A stretch of DNA of 64,000 nt from DATJLY01 sp035518375 (GCA_035518375.1 DATIXQ010000004.1:11416-75415); one strand, 5' to 3'. Positions 7,416 to 15,760 are shown, counted from the stretch's first letter. Program-made: numbers and translations. The notes: a model not told the origin generated them from the letters alone.

Positions 7416-9227
7416 TTAGGCACCGTTGCTCGTCTGCACGGCATGCCGCCGGCTCGGGGCCGGCCCGGCGAAGTGGCGGAACTCGTCGCCGGACAGGGTT
7501 TCGTACTCGAGCAGCGCGGCCGCGGTGCGGTGAAGTGCATCGATCTCGGCTCTCAGGATCGCGCGGGCGGCTGCTTCGCCTCCTTGCACGAGACGGCGGA
7601 CCTCGCTGTCGATGAGCTCGGCCAACTCCTCCGACGGCGACGCGTCGACGACCGAGAGGCGGCCAAGCCGTTCGCTGAAGCCGAATTCCGTGACCATCCG
7701 GCGCGCGATCGTCGTCGCTTGCTGCAGGTCGTTGGCTGCGCCCGTCGTGATGCCACCCTTGCCGTAGATCAGCTCTTCGGCGACGCGGCCGCCGAAGGTC
7801 AGGGCAATGCGCGCGGCCAGCTCGGCCTTTGAATAACAGCGGCGCTCGCAGTCGGGCATGAGGAGCGTCAGGCCCAGTGCCTGTCCCCGCGGCACGATCG
7901 TCACCTTCTGGAGAGAGCCGTTCTCCGGCAGACCAAGCGCCACGATCGCGTGCCCGGCCTCGTGATAGGCCAAGCGGCGTTTCTCCTCGAGCGTCAGGGC
8001 GAGCGAGCGGCGCTCGACGCCCATCATGACCTTGTCACGTGCGGCATCGAGCTCTGCCATGCCGACTTGCGGCCGGTCGCGGCGCGCGGCGAGCAAGGCA
8101 GCCTCGTTGACGAGGTTCGCGAGTTCCGCGCCGCTGAAGCCGGGCGTCTGGCGCGCCAGCGCCGAAAGATCGATCGTCGCGTCCCGTTGCACCTTGTCGA
8201 GATGGACTTCGAGGATGCGCTCGCGTCCGAGCTGGTCTGGCACTGGCACGACGATCTGGCGATCGAACCGCCCTGGACGCAAGAGAGCCGGGTCGAGACT
8301 TTCCGCCCGGTTCGTTGCCCCGATAAGGATGACGCCGCGCGCGCCTTCGATCCCGTCCATCTCGACGAGGAGCTGGTTGAGCGTCCGCTCACGCTCTTCA
8401 TTGTGGCCCGACGACTGCGCGGTGCGGCGGCGCCCGATCGCATCGATCTCGTCGATAAAGACGATGCAGGGCGCTTGTTCCCGCGCCTTAGCGAAAGTGT
8501 CGCGCACGCGGCTTGCACCGACGCCGACGAACATCTCGACAAAGTCGGATCCAGAGACCGAGAAGAATGGCACCCCCGCTTCGCCCGCGATCGCGCGCGC
8601 AAGCAGGGTCTTTCCGGTTCCGGGCGGGCCGGCCAGCAAAATCCCTGTTGGCAGCTTGCCGCCCAGCTCTTCGAATTGTTTCGGCTCGCGGAGGAACTGA
8701 ACGACCTCTTCGAGCTCGGTGCGGGCCTCATCGATGCCGGCCACTTCGGCGAAGGTGACCCGCTTTGCCGAGCCGCCCAAATTCTTCATGCGCGTGCGAA
8801 CGAAATCCGCAGCGATGCCGCCGCCGCCGCGTGCCCCGGCGGCGGTGGCGAAATAAGCAATGACCATGATGGCGGCGAGCGCGAGGAGGGCGTTCACCAC
8901 GAAGCGGGCGATAAAGCTTGCGAGACGACTGTCGCTATCCGGCTCTGCCGCGAGTTTGACGCCGTCGGCCATAAGCCGTGTCACGGCACCCGGATCCTGC
9001 GGCAGGTAAGCCCGGAAAGCGCGGCCGTCCACGGTTTCGCCGTAAGCCAGGTTGCCGCGAAGCGTAACGGCGCGGATGTCCTTCGCTGCAGCGTGCGCCA
9101 AGAGGTCCGAATAGGAGAACTCGACCGGGTCAGGCCCCAGAGAGCGGGTGGCGGACGTAGGTTCGGCGCGCACGCCGGAAGCGGCGAGAAGCGCCAGGAC
9201 GAAGACGATGAGCCGGAAACCAAGCAT
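7416..9227 (-). CDS. ftsH: FtsH-type membrane AAA+ zinc metalloprotease
   Basis: A 603-residue membrane protease for misfolded or regulated proteins. It has an N-terminal membrane/signal segment, a periplasmic FtsH_ext domain (about 35-100), a second membrane segment (about 108-126), an AAA+ domain with Walker A GPPGTGKT (K206), Walker B FIDEID (D259/E260) and the second region of homology (NRAESLDPALLRPGRFD), then the M41 zinc site HEAGH (H422, E423, H426). It is slightly shorter than housekeeping FtsH, and its setting beside stress genes suggests an accessory, condition-specific paralogue. No Shine-Dalgarno precedes the ATG, whose A lies exactly 41.5 nt from the centre of a FixK/FNR-like box. 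Confidence 0.93.
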   Translation of the reverse strand: MLGFRLIVFVLALLAASGVRAEPTSATRSLGPDPVEFSYSDLLAHAAAKDIRAVTLRGNLAYGETVDGRAFRAYLPQDPGAVTRLMADGVKLAAEPDSDSRLASFIARFVVNALLALAAIMVIAYFATAAGARGGGGIAADFVRTRMKNLGGSAKRVTFAEVAGIDEARTELEEVVQFLREPKQFEELGGKLPTGILLAGPPGTGKTLLARAIAGEAGVPFFSVSGSDFVEMFVGVGASRVRDTFAKAREQAPCIVFIDEIDAIGRRRTAQSSGHNEERERTLNQLLVEMDGIEGARGVILIGATNRAESLDPALLRPGRFDRQIVVPVPDQLGRERILEVHLDKVQRDATIDLSALARQTPGFSGAELANLVNEAALLAARRDRPQVGMAELDAARDKVMMGVERRSLALTLEEKRRLAYHEAGHAIVALGLPENGSLQKVTIVPRGQALGLTLLMPDCERRCYSKAELAARIALTFGGRVAEELIYGKGGITTGAANDLQQATTIARRMVTEFGFSERLGRLSVVDASPSEELAELIDSEVRRLVQGGEAAARAILRAEIDALHRTAAALLEYETLSGDEFRHFAGPAPSRRHAVQTSNGA

Positions 9228-9261
9228 GGCCCATCGTCGCGCCGGGCACCCTCTTCCGGGA

Positions 9262-9275
9262 TTGAGCTAGGTCAA
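9262..9275 (-). promoter_or_regulatory. FixK/FNR-like box upstream of the ftsH-like gene
   Basis: Read on the minus strand this is TTGACCTAGCTCAA, identical to the hsp20 box. Its centre (9268.5) is 41.5 nt from the A of the start codon, which would put the transcription start on the start codon if it is a class II site. Confidence 0.65.
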
Positions 9276-9328
9276 GAGTAGGTGTTTATCCCTATGAAGA
9301 TCTTCCGTTCGGCTCTGAATCGAGCCGA

Positions 9329-9757
9329 TCAATTCCTGGCGACGCGGATGCCGGTCATGTGCCGCGGCCCGCATTGGCCGAACAGAAGGGTGAGATCCGC
9401 GCGATCGCCAGTGATCTGTCCCTTCACGATCCAGCCCAGCCAATAGGCCTCGACCGACCCGTCGGGGTGGACGGTGCCGGTTACCGGGGAGGCGGCATGC
9501 CCGGTCGCATTCTCCACCACATTGCCGGGAAAGAAGCGCGCGAGGCTGCCGGAAATCTGTCCATCCTTCACGTCGGCGCGAAGCCGCAGCGCCGGGCACA
9601 GATCTTCGTTGCTGTCGGGAATGGGATAGACCGACGGAAAGTCGACGATCCAGGTGCCGTCATAGGGGCTTGCCGCGAAAGCGGGACCTCCGCTCCATCC
9701 GGAACCGAGGGCGAGCCCAAGGGCGAGGGAAACGACGCAGAGGGACTTGGGCATCAT
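9329..9757 (-). CDS. Secreted hypothetical protein
   Basis: A 142-residue product with a signal peptide (CVVSLALGLALGSGWSGGPAFA). The mature part (PYDGTWIVDFP, DVKDGQISGSL, GTVHPDGSVEAYW) looks like a small beta-sheet domain of the kind often seen in secreted proteins that report a difference between two states; no defined family is recognised. The start codon follows the degP-like stop by 7 nt, with GGAG from the end of that gene as ribosome binding site, so the two should be co-translated. A periplasmic accessory role for the protease is possible but not shown. Confidence 0.72.
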   Translation of the reverse strand: MMPKSLCVVSLALGLALGSGWSGGPAFAASPYDGTWIVDFPSVYPIPDSNEDLCPALRLRADVKDGQISGSLARFFPGNVVENATGHAASPVTGTVHPDGSVEAYWLGWIVKGQITGDRADLTLLFGQCGPRHMTGIRVARN

Positions 9758-9764
9758 CGGCCGG

Positions 9765-11282
9765 CTACTCCATGGCATCGCTGGCGCTCGGCGAGAACGC
9801 GAGATAGCGCTGACTCCCGTCGCGATTTATGAGCAGGAGCACGGTGTGCGATCGGTTGACGGCGGCATCGCGCAGCAGCGCGGCCGCCCTCTGTGCCGAG
9901 GTGACGGCATGGCGGTCGATCTCTTCGATCACGTCGCCGCGATCGAGGCCGGCACTGGCAAAGGGACTGTCCCCCCTGATCTCAAGCACAACGATCCCGG
10001 CAACGTTGGCGGCGAGGCCAAGTTCGCGGCGCACCGCGTCATCGACCATGGTGAAGCGCATGCCCAGCAGGTCGCTTACGCCGTCTTCATCGCGGTGCGT
10101 GGCTGTGCGCGCAGTCGACGTTTTGGGTATCTCGCTTATGACGGGCGAAACCGTCATGCGCCGGCCGTCGCGCCAGAGCGTTATCTTCGCCTTGTGACCG
10201 ATCGGCGCCTTGGCGACCGCGAGCGCAAGTTCGCGGGACTTTGTCGTCCGGAGATCATCGAAGCCGATGACGATATCGCCTTGCCGCAGCCCGGCCCGGT
10301 CGGCGGGGCCACCCGGCGTCACTTCGCTGACAAGCGCGCCGCCGCCATCGGTAAAGCCAAAGCCGCGCGCGATTTCAGGCGTAACTTCCTGCGTGCTGAT
10401 GCCAAGCCACCCGCGAACGATCTTTCCTCTGGCGCGAAGCTGCTCGATGATCGGGCGCGCGTCGTTCGAAGGGATTGCAAACCCGATTCCCACCGAGCCG
10501 CCGCTTGGGGTGTAGATCGCGGTATTGATGCCGATCACTTCGCCTGCCCCGTTGAATGTGGGGCCCCCGGAATTGCCTCGGTTGAGCGGCGCATCGATCT
10601 GCAGGAAGTTGTCGTAGGGGCCAGCGTGAATGTCGCGCCCGCGCGCCGAGAGGATGCCTGCGCTCACTGTGCCGCCGAGACCGAACGGGCTGCCGACCGC
10701 GAGCACCCAGTCGCCCACCATGACGGCGTCGCTGTCGCCCCATACCACCGTCGGCAAGGGCCGCGGTGTCCTGATCCTGAGCAGCGCGAGGTCGCTCAGC
10801 TCATCGCTGCCGACGATCTCGGCCGGATAGCGGCTGTTGTCCTGGAGCACCACGGTGATGTCGCGCGCGCCCGCGATCACGTGTGTGCTCGAAACGATGA
10901 GCCCGGTGGGGTCGATGATGAAGCCCGAGCCTTGCGCGGTAACGCGGGATCCCGAGCCCTCGTCACCAAAGGGTTCGAAAAACCGCCGCAACAGCTCGTC
11001 AAACGGCGATTGCCCGGGTTGGGCGCGATTGCCCGAGCCACCCGCTGCATCCTGGTCCTGGTCCATCACATCCTGCTCCGAGCGGACCACGGTGATATTC
11101 ACCACCGTCGGAAGCGCCTGCTGTACGACGGCGGCGAAGCTGGGCATCACGCTTCGGCCGCCATGGCTCGGCGGCTCGGCGGCCGCGGGCAAGCCCGCAA
11201 GGGCGGCGAGCAAGATCAGTGCCGGCAGGGATGAAGTGCCAGTGAACAGTCGGGCGAAAGCACGGCTCAGCGGTATCAGCAT
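9765..11282 (-). CDS. DegP/HtrA-type periplasmic serine protease with two PDZ domains
   Basis: A 505-residue periplasmic chaperone/protease. It has a signal peptide (about residues 15-35), a trypsin-like domain with H134 (SSTHVI), D164 (SDLALL) and S238 (GNSGGP), then two PDZ domains (about 290-385 and 405-500). The acidic/glutamine-rich insert near residues 70-110 is usual for DegP family members. The start codon lacks a Shine-Dalgarno and its A lies exactly 41.5 nt from the centre of a FixK/FNR-like box, with GATAGT at the expected -10 position. It is followed by a coupled small secreted protein. Confidence 0.93.
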   Translation of the reverse strand: MLIPLSRAFARLFTGTSSLPALILLAALAGLPAAAEPPSHGGRSVMPSFAAVVQQALPTVVNITVVRSEQDVMDQDQDAAGGSGNRAQPGQSPFDELLRRFFEPFGDEGSGSRVTAQGSGFIIDPTGLIVSSTHVIAGARDITVVLQDNSRYPAEIVGSDELSDLALLRIRTPRPLPTVVWGDSDAVMVGDWVLAVGSPFGLGGTVSAGILSARGRDIHAGPYDNFLQIDAPLNRGNSGGPTFNGAGEVIGINTAIYTPSGGSVGIGFAIPSNDARPIIEQLRARGKIVRGWLGISTQEVTPEIARGFGFTDGGGALVSEVTPGGPADRAGLRQGDIVIGFDDLRTTKSRELALAVAKAPIGHKAKITLWRDGRRMTVSPVISEIPKTSTARTATHRDEDGVSDLLGMRFTMVDDAVRRELGLAANVAGIVVLEIRGDSPFASAGLDRGDVIEEIDRHAVTSAQRAAALLRDAAVNRSHTVLLLINRDGSQRYLAFSPSASDAME

Positions 11283-11316
11283 CGCGAAACTATCGGCGCC
11301 GCATCCGTACGCGGCG

Positions 11317-11330
11317 TTGATCTACGTCAA
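11317..11330 (+). promoter_or_regulatory. FixK/FNR-like box shared by degP-like and BON genes
   Basis: TTGATCTACGTCAA lies between divergent genes. On the plus side it predicts a start near 11365 with GATCCT (11353-11358) as -10; on the minus side the predicted start is position 11282, the A of the degP-like ATG. Confidence 0.7.
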
Positions 11331-11385
11331 GGCGCAAGCGGGCTGACACTCCGATCCTCGCCGAGAGGAGCGAGGGAGCCGAAAG

Positions 11386-12042
11386 ATGAGTGATGATCGC
11401 GTATTGCAGCAGCGTGTCATGGACGAGTTGGCGTTCGATCCGACGGTCGACGCGGCCCATATCGGGGTGACCGCCCGCGATGGCATCATCACCCTGACCG
11501 GACACGCCAAGAGCTACGCCGAGAAGTTCGCGTCCGAGCGCGCGGCTCGGCGCGTCAAGGGCGTGAAGGCTGTGGCGCAGGAAATCGACGTCCGTCTGCC
11601 GTCGGATAAGAAAACGGCCGATGACGAGATCGCCGCGCGCGCCATCAAGATCCTCGATTGGGACGTGGTGATGCCGCCCGGCTCTATTCGCGTGAAGGTC
11701 GAGAATGGCGTCGTGACGCTCGCGGGCGAAGTCGATTGGGGCTACCAGCGAAGCCAGGCGGAGCACGACGTTCACCGTCTGTCCGGCGTCAGCCTGATTG
11801 TCAATCAGATCCGCGTGCGGCCGCAGGCGCAACCGGCGGACGTGAAGGCCACAATCGCCGCGGCGTTCGAGCGCACGGCCGAGCATGAGGCGTCGGCCAT
11901 CACGGTTGATGTCCGTGATGGCGTCGTGCACCTTAGTGGTAAGGTGCAGAGCTGGGTTGAGCGTGAGGAAGCATTGCGCGCCGCCTGGTCGGTGCCCGGT
12001 GTCACTGGCGTTGAGGATCACCTCCTCATCGCGCGCCCATGA
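11386..12042 (+). CDS. Triple BON-domain protein
   Basis: A 218-residue protein without a signal peptide, made of three BON repeats (about residues 5-70, 78-145 and 148-216), each with the motif V..G.V.L.G.V (DGIITLTGHAKS, NGVVTLAGEVDW, DGVVHLSGKVQS). BON domains bind membranes or phospholipid; the OsmY/YtfE-style stress role is known for exported members, while this cytoplasmic triple form is common but little studied. GAGGGAG provides the ribosome binding site. It overlaps the next ribosome binding region and appears first in a three-gene unit (BON, DUF3775, MbfA-like) under a FixK/FNR-like box. Confidence 0.9.
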   Translation: MSDDRVLQQRVMDELAFDPTVDAAHIGVTARDGIITLTGHAKSYAEKFASERAARRVKGVKAVAQEIDVRLPSDKKTADDEIAARAIKILDWDVVMPPGSIRVKVENGVVTLAGEVDWGYQRSQAEHDVHRLSGVSLIVNQIRVRPQAQPADVKATIAAAFERTAEHEASAITVDVRDGVVHLSGKVQSWVEREEALRAAWSVPGVTGVEDHLLIARP

Positions 12043-12056
12043 TGGAGGAACTGGCC

Positions 12057-12488
12057 ATGGCACAGAACAGCGAAGCGCCGGTCGAGCTCAACATCAGCCC
12101 TGAGACGGTCGGCTTCATCATCGTCAAGGCGCGCGAGTATGATGCGAAGGTCGAGCCGGACGATCCCGAATCAGGGTCTAATCCGGCCGACGATCTCGAA
12201 ACCGACGTGCTCGAGGATTTTCCGGACGATCCCACGCTCGAGGAGCTAAGCGCGGCAATCGACTCCCTGAACGACGATGAGACCATTGATCTCATCGCTC
12301 TCGCCTGGGTCGGTCGTGGCGATTTCGGCAAGGAGGAGTGGGGCGAAGCCCGGCGATTGGCAAAGGAGCGGCACCGGCCGCACTCTTCCGCCTATCTCGT
12401 CGGCATGCCGACCCTCGGAGACTACCTCGAAGAGGGGCTGGCTGTGCTTGGCTATCCGGTGAGCGAGTTGGGAGCGGAGCACCTCTGA
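12057..12488 (+). CDS. DUF3775 family protein
   Basis: A 143-residue acidic soluble protein. The segments VGFIIVKAREYDAKV, LNDDETIDLIALAWVGRGDF and HSSAYLVGMPTLGDYLEEGL match the DUF3775 family as I know it; no function is established. The start at 12057 has GGAGGA 8 nt upstream; an in-frame ATG at 12039 overlaps the BON stop and lacks one. It is sandwiched between the BON gene and the MbfA-like gene with short gaps (14 and 37 nt), so it is likely co-expressed with them. Confidence 0.8.
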   Translation: MAQNSEAPVELNISPETVGFIIVKAREYDAKVEPDDPESGSNPADDLETDVLEDFPDDPTLEELSAAIDSLNDDETIDLIALAWVGRGDFGKEEWGEARRLAKERHRPHSSAYLVGMPTLGDYLEEGLAVLGYPVSELGAEHL

Positions 12489-12525
12489 ACTAGAATAGGG
12501 TCGCCCGGAGCCACGGACGACCCCT

Positions 12526-13653
12526 ATGCCAGAACAAGACCGCGCCGCCCGCTACCGCAGCAATCTCCAGGGCGAGATGGACAGCGCCGCGCTTTATCGC
12601 GCGCTGGCCGAGAGCGAGACGAGCCCGCAAATGGCCGAGGTCTATCGCCGCCTTGCCGCGATCGAGGAAAAGCATGCCGCGCTGTGGCGCGAGCAGCTCA
12701 CGGCGCTCGGAGACGGCGCTGGTACGTACAGTGAGAGCCTCCGGACCCGCCTGCTCGCGTGGCTGGCGCGGCGCTTCGGCGCGGCGCTGGTGCTGCCAAT
12801 GGTCGCGGCAATGGAGCGCGCCGATCAGGGCATGTACGACAACCAGCCCGAGGCGCGGGCTGGCGGGCTGCCGGCGATGGAGCGCTCGCATTCGCGCATC
12901 CTCGCCGCTGCCACGCGGCCGATCAAAGGCGGGCTCTCGGGCAGCGCGCTCGCGCAGATCGAAGGCCGGCATCGCACCGGCGGCAACGCCCTGCGCGCTG
13001 CCGTCCTCGGCGCCAATGACGGGCTCGTTTCGAACTTGAGTCTCGTCATGGGCGTTGCCGGCGCGGAATTCTCGCCGCGCACCGTCTTGGTGACGGGCCT
13101 TGCCGGCCTCCTCGCTGGCGCCTGCTCGATGGCGATGGGCGAGTGGCTCTCGGTTACGAGCGCGCGCGAGCTTTACGGGCAGCAGATTGAGACCGAACAG
13201 GCCGAGCTCACCGAGATCCCGGAGGAGGAGCAGGAGGAGCTCGAGCTGATCTACCAGGCGAAGGGCCTACCAGCGGACAAGGCGAAGGAGCTCGCAGCGC
13301 GCATCATCGCGAACCCTGAGACTGCTCTCGACACGTTGGTGCGCGAGGAGCTCGGCATCGATCCCGACGATCTCGGCGGCTCGCCTTGGACCGCGGGCGG
13401 TACATCGTTTCTGCTCTTCGCGCTCGGCGCCGTCTTCCCGGTCGCGCCGTTCTTCTTTCTTACCGGCAGCGCCGCGATCGCATCGAGCCTCATCGTGAGC
13501 GCGCTGGCGATGTTCGCGATCGGCGCCGGCACCACGCTCTTCACCGGCCGCGGTATGCTGTTCTCGGGCGTGCGCCAGGTCGCGATCGGGCTTGGCGCCG
13601 CGGCTGTGACGTTCGGGCTCGGCCGGCTGATCGGCGTCAGTATCGGCGGCTGA
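12526..13653 (+). CDS. mbfA: MbfA-like ferritin/VIT1 fusion, probable Fe/Mn exporter
   Basis: A 375-residue inner-membrane protein with an N-terminal ferritin/erythrin-like four-helix domain (about 1-120; carboxylate pairs in QGEMDSAALY, IEEKHAALW and MERSHSRIL) fused to a VIT1/CCC1 transporter domain (about 150-375; GANDGLVSNLSLVMGVAGA and C-terminal membrane helices). This architecture is that of the rhizobial MbfA proteins, which export iron and protect against peroxide under Irr control. I could not identify an Irr box. It is longer than typical MbfA (about 325 residues) mainly in the linker. It ends 9 nt from the convergent TauE gene. Confidence 0.85.
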   Translation: MPEQDRAARYRSNLQGEMDSAALYRALAESETSPQMAEVYRRLAAIEEKHAALWREQLTALGDGAGTYSESLRTRLLAWLARRFGAALVLPMVAAMERADQGMYDNQPEARAGGLPAMERSHSRILAAATRPIKGGLSGSALAQIEGRHRTGGNALRAAVLGANDGLVSNLSLVMGVAGAEFSPRTVLVTGLAGLLAGACSMAMGEWLSVTSARELYGQQIETEQAELTEIPEEEQEELELIYQAKGLPADKAKELAARIIANPETALDTLVREELGIDPDDLGGSPWTAGGTSFLLFALGAVFPVAPFFFLTGSAAIASSLIVSALAMFAIGAGTTLFTGRGMLFSGVRQVAIGLGAAAVTFGLGRLIGVSIGG

Positions 13654-13662
13654 ACCGCCGCG

Positions 13663-14427
13663 TCACGCCTCGTAGCTGCGATAGAGCGTATATGCCGCGA
13701 CCAAGAGGATCACGCTTGCGAAGATCCGGGTGAGCATGCCCCGCTCACGTGCCAGGACGACTGCGGATCGCATGCCGACGAAGCCGCCCACCACGCCGCC
13801 CGCGATAAAGAAAGCGGAAATCGGCGAGTTCACAAGCCCGGACCAGGCGTAATTGAGCGCCGTGATGATGCCGAAGCTGCCGACCGAGAACAGCGAGGAA
13901 CCGATCGCGTTGATGATGGGTATGCCGCTCGCAAGCATTAATGCCGGCACGATCAGAAAACCTCCGCCGATGCCGAAGAAACCTGAAAGCGCCCCGGTGA
14001 GGAAGCCGATGGTCGCGAGTTTCATGACGATCGGCCCGCTGAGGCGTACGTCCGGATCGCCCGCGCGCGACTCATGCCGGAACATCGCCGCCGCAACCGC
14101 CACCATAAGGACCGCGAACAGCACGAGCAGCTTCTGACCCGCCATCGCCTTGCCGAGGGTCGAGCCCAGGAATGCGCCGAGCGCGCCCGCACCGGCGAAA
14201 ACCGCGGCGATCGACCATTTCACTGTGCCGGCGCGGGCATGATGCGCGAGGTTGGCGAACGCGTTGACGCTCACCGCGAGCGCGCTTGTGCCGATGGCGA
14301 GATGTGCGTCGGTGATGCCAACGACATAGAGAAGCGCCGGAACCGCGAGAATAGACCCGCCGCCGCCGATAAGGCCCAAGGAGAAGCCGACAACGGCGCC
14401 CGAGAGGGTGGCAAGCGTGGACTGCAT
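13663..14427 (-). CDS. TauE/SafE family sulfur-compound membrane transporter
   Basis: A 254-residue membrane protein with about eight hydrophobic segments and the duplicated family motif (GLIGGGGSILAVPALLYVVG near residue 20; GFFGIGGGFLIVPALML near residue 150). TauE/SafE proteins export sulfite, sulfoacetate or related organosulfur anions. It is the last gene of a minus-strand unit behind two YeeE/YedE proteins and a BigR/SqrR-like regulator, so sulfite or thiosulfate export during persulfide detoxification is the likeliest role. It is distinct from the other TauE homologue at 23.7 kb. Confidence 0.88.
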   Translation of the reverse strand: MQSTLATLSGAVVGFSLGLIGGGGSILAVPALLYVVGITDAHLAIGTSALAVSVNAFANLAHHARAGTVKWSIAAVFAGAGALGAFLGSTLGKAMAGQKLLVLFAVLMVAVAAAMFRHESRAGDPDVRLSGPIVMKLATIGFLTGALSGFFGIGGGFLIVPALMLASGIPIINAIGSSLFSVGSFGIITALNYAWSGLVNSPISAFFIAGGVVGGFVGMRSAVVLARERGMLTRIFASVILLVAAYTLYRSYEA

Positions 14428-14441
14428 CGTGGCGCGTCCGC

Positions 14442-14879
14442 TCAGGCCTGCTTGAGCCGCCGGGCCTCACGCGACTGAAAGCCGGCGAACCCCGCCATGC
14501 CGGCGACCATCGCCGCCACGAACAGATACGACAGGGGATTGCCCAACCCCAGCGACGCGAGCGCGGGGCCGGGGCAATAGCCGACGAGGCCCCAGCCGAT
14601 CCCGAACAGAACCGCACCGATCGCCAAGCGGCGATCGATCCGGCCTTGCGCGGGTTGCGGGAAGGCTGGCACGCACAGCGGCTTTCTCAGCCGGCGCGCG
14701 AGGCCATAGCCAATGGCGGCAGCCGGGATGGCCCCCAGCATCACGAAGGCGAGGCTCGGATCCCAGTCGCCCGCGAGGTCAAGAAATCCGAGCACCTTCG
14801 CGGGATTGATCATTTGCGAGACCGTCAGCCCCAACCCGAACACGAAGCCCGCGACAAGTGCTGTGAGGATGCGTGCCAT
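14442..14879 (-). CDS. YeeE/YedE family half-transporter, C-terminal type (PmpB-like)
   Basis: A 145-residue membrane protein with four hydrophobic segments and the conserved cysteine motif GYCPGPALASLG of the YeeE/YedE sulfur (thiosulfate) transporter family. It corresponds to one half of a full-length YeeE. The start at 14879 (product MARILTALVAGF) lies 5 nt after the preceding stop; longer in-frame extensions run through the upstream gene and are not credible. With its neighbour it should form a two-subunit channel for a reduced sulfur species. Confidence 0.85.
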   Translation of the reverse strand: MARILTALVAGFVFGLGLTVSQMINPAKVLGFLDLAGDWDPSLAFVMLGAIPAAAIGYGLARRLRKPLCVPAFPQPAQGRIDRRLAIGAVLFGIGWGLVGYCPGPALASLGLGNPLSYLFVAAMVAGMAGFAGFQSREARRLKQA

Positions 14880-14884
14880 GAGGA

Positions 14885-15310
14885 TCAGGCTCCGATGAGA
14901 TGCCGTGCGATAAAGACGGTGGCGAAGCCGCTCGCCATGAAGAGGAGCGTCGCGGCAATGGACCGGGGTGACAGCCGTGCCATGCCGCAGACGCCGTGTC
15001 CGCTGGTGCAGCCGCCACCAAGCCGTGTTCCAAACCCGACGAGAAGCCCGCCCGCGATGACGATGGGCGCCGAGGCGGTGAGTGCGATGGCCGGGAGCGA
15101 GCCCCCGGCGAGCCGGTAGACGATCGGCGCCAAAACGAGCCCGGCGAGAAACGCCATTCGCCAAGCGCTCTCGCCAGGCTGCGGCCGCATCAGGTTGCCC
15201 AGGATCCCGCTGATGCCGGCGATGCGGGCCTGGCTCAGCCAGAGCAGCGAAGCGGCGAGGCCGATGAGGGCGCCGCCGATGAGTGCCGAGACGGGCGTGA
15301 AATGGTCCAT
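14885..15310 (-). CDS. YeeE/YedE family half-transporter, N-terminal type (PmpA-like)
   Basis: A 141-residue membrane protein with four hydrophobic segments and the family cysteine motif GGGCTSGHGVCG. Together with the next gene it represents a split YeeE/YedE transporter of the kind found in BigR operons. It follows the regulator gene by 12 nt, so the two are almost certainly co-transcribed and the transporter is under the repressor's control. Confidence 0.87.
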   Translation of the reverse strand: MDHFTPVSALIGGALIGLAASLLWLSQARIAGISGILGNLMRPQPGESAWRMAFLAGLVLAPIVYRLAGGSLPAIALTASAPIVIAGGLLVGFGTRLGGGCTSGHGVCGMARLSPRSIAATLLFMASGFATVFIARHLIGA

Positions 15311-15322
15311 GCTCTTATCTCC

Positions 15323-15661
15323 TCAGCGTCTGCTCTTGGCGTCGGGAGCGCAGAAAAGCCGGTACAGCTCGGCAAGGATCGAGTGCACCCGGTCGGATCC
15401 TATCCGGTAGTAGATGACGGTGCCTTCGCGCCGGGTCGCCACGAGCCGTTCCTCGCGCAGCAGCGCGAGATGACGCGACAAATTCGACTGGGTAAGCCCG
15501 AGGCGGGTCACGAGCTCGCCCACCGACCGCTCGCGCTCGATCAGGCTGCACAAAATCAAGAGGCGATGCCGGCTCGCGAGCGCGGCAAGAAAGGCCTCGG
15601 CCTCGGCCGCGCGCTTCTTGAGCGCCGCGGGGTTCAGGTCTTTGAGCGCCATATTCATCAT
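15323..15661 (-). CDS. ArsR-family persulfide-responsive repressor, BigR/SqrR type
   Basis: A 112-residue winged-helix regulator (recognition helix region GLTQSNLSRHLALLREERL). Two cysteines stand at positions 38 and 104, a spacing of 66, the same spacing as the thiol pair that forms the sulfur bridge in BigR and SqrR. This, plus the YeeE/YedE and TauE genes behind it, points to derepression by sulfane sulfur rather than by metal. No metal-binding ELCVC motif is present. The start is uncertain between ATG codons at 15661, 15658 and 15652, none with a good ribosome binding site; a perfect inverted repeat covers the region, consistent with autorepression. Neighbouring metal-sensor ArsR types are a less likely alternative. 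Confidence 0.88.
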   Translation of the reverse strand: MMNMALKDLNPAALKKRAAEAEAFLAALASRHRLLILCSLIERERSVGELVTRLGLTQSNLSRHLALLREERLVATRREGTVIYYRIGSDRVHSILAELYRLFCAPDAKSRR

Positions 15662-15682
15662 ACATGAGTGATATATGATGAA
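15654..15682. promoter_or_regulatory. Palindromic operator at the BigR/SqrR-like promoter
   Basis: TTCATCATA (15654-15662) and TATGATGAA (15674-15682) form perfect 9-bp arms around an 11-nt spacer, overlapping the regulator's start codon and a TATATC -10-like element on the minus strand. The location suits autorepression. Confidence 0.65.
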
Positions 15683-15729
15683 AGATCCGTTCGATCAAGT
15701 GGGGTGAAGGGGAAGAGAACAAGGATCTG

Positions 15730-15760
15730 GCGGAGGCCGCGGCTCCCACGCGGCCTCCGC
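15730..15760 (-). terminator. Strong hairpin just after the alcohol dehydrogenase gene
   Basis: A perfect 12-bp stem (15730-15741 with 15749-15760) and a 7-nt loop start 8 nt beyond the dehydrogenase stop codon. A T-run follows only on the plus strand, so termination on the minus strand would be of the hairpin-dominated kind. Confidence 0.6.

Noticed and set aside
7950..9281. 443-codon plus-strand frame opposite ftsH
   Set aside because: Antisense shadow; the opposite strand has all FtsH motifs.
12498..12523. Small inverted repeat GGGTCG/CGACCC just before the MbfA-like gene
   Set aside because: Six-bp stem with no T-run inside an operon; too weak to call a terminator or riboregulator.
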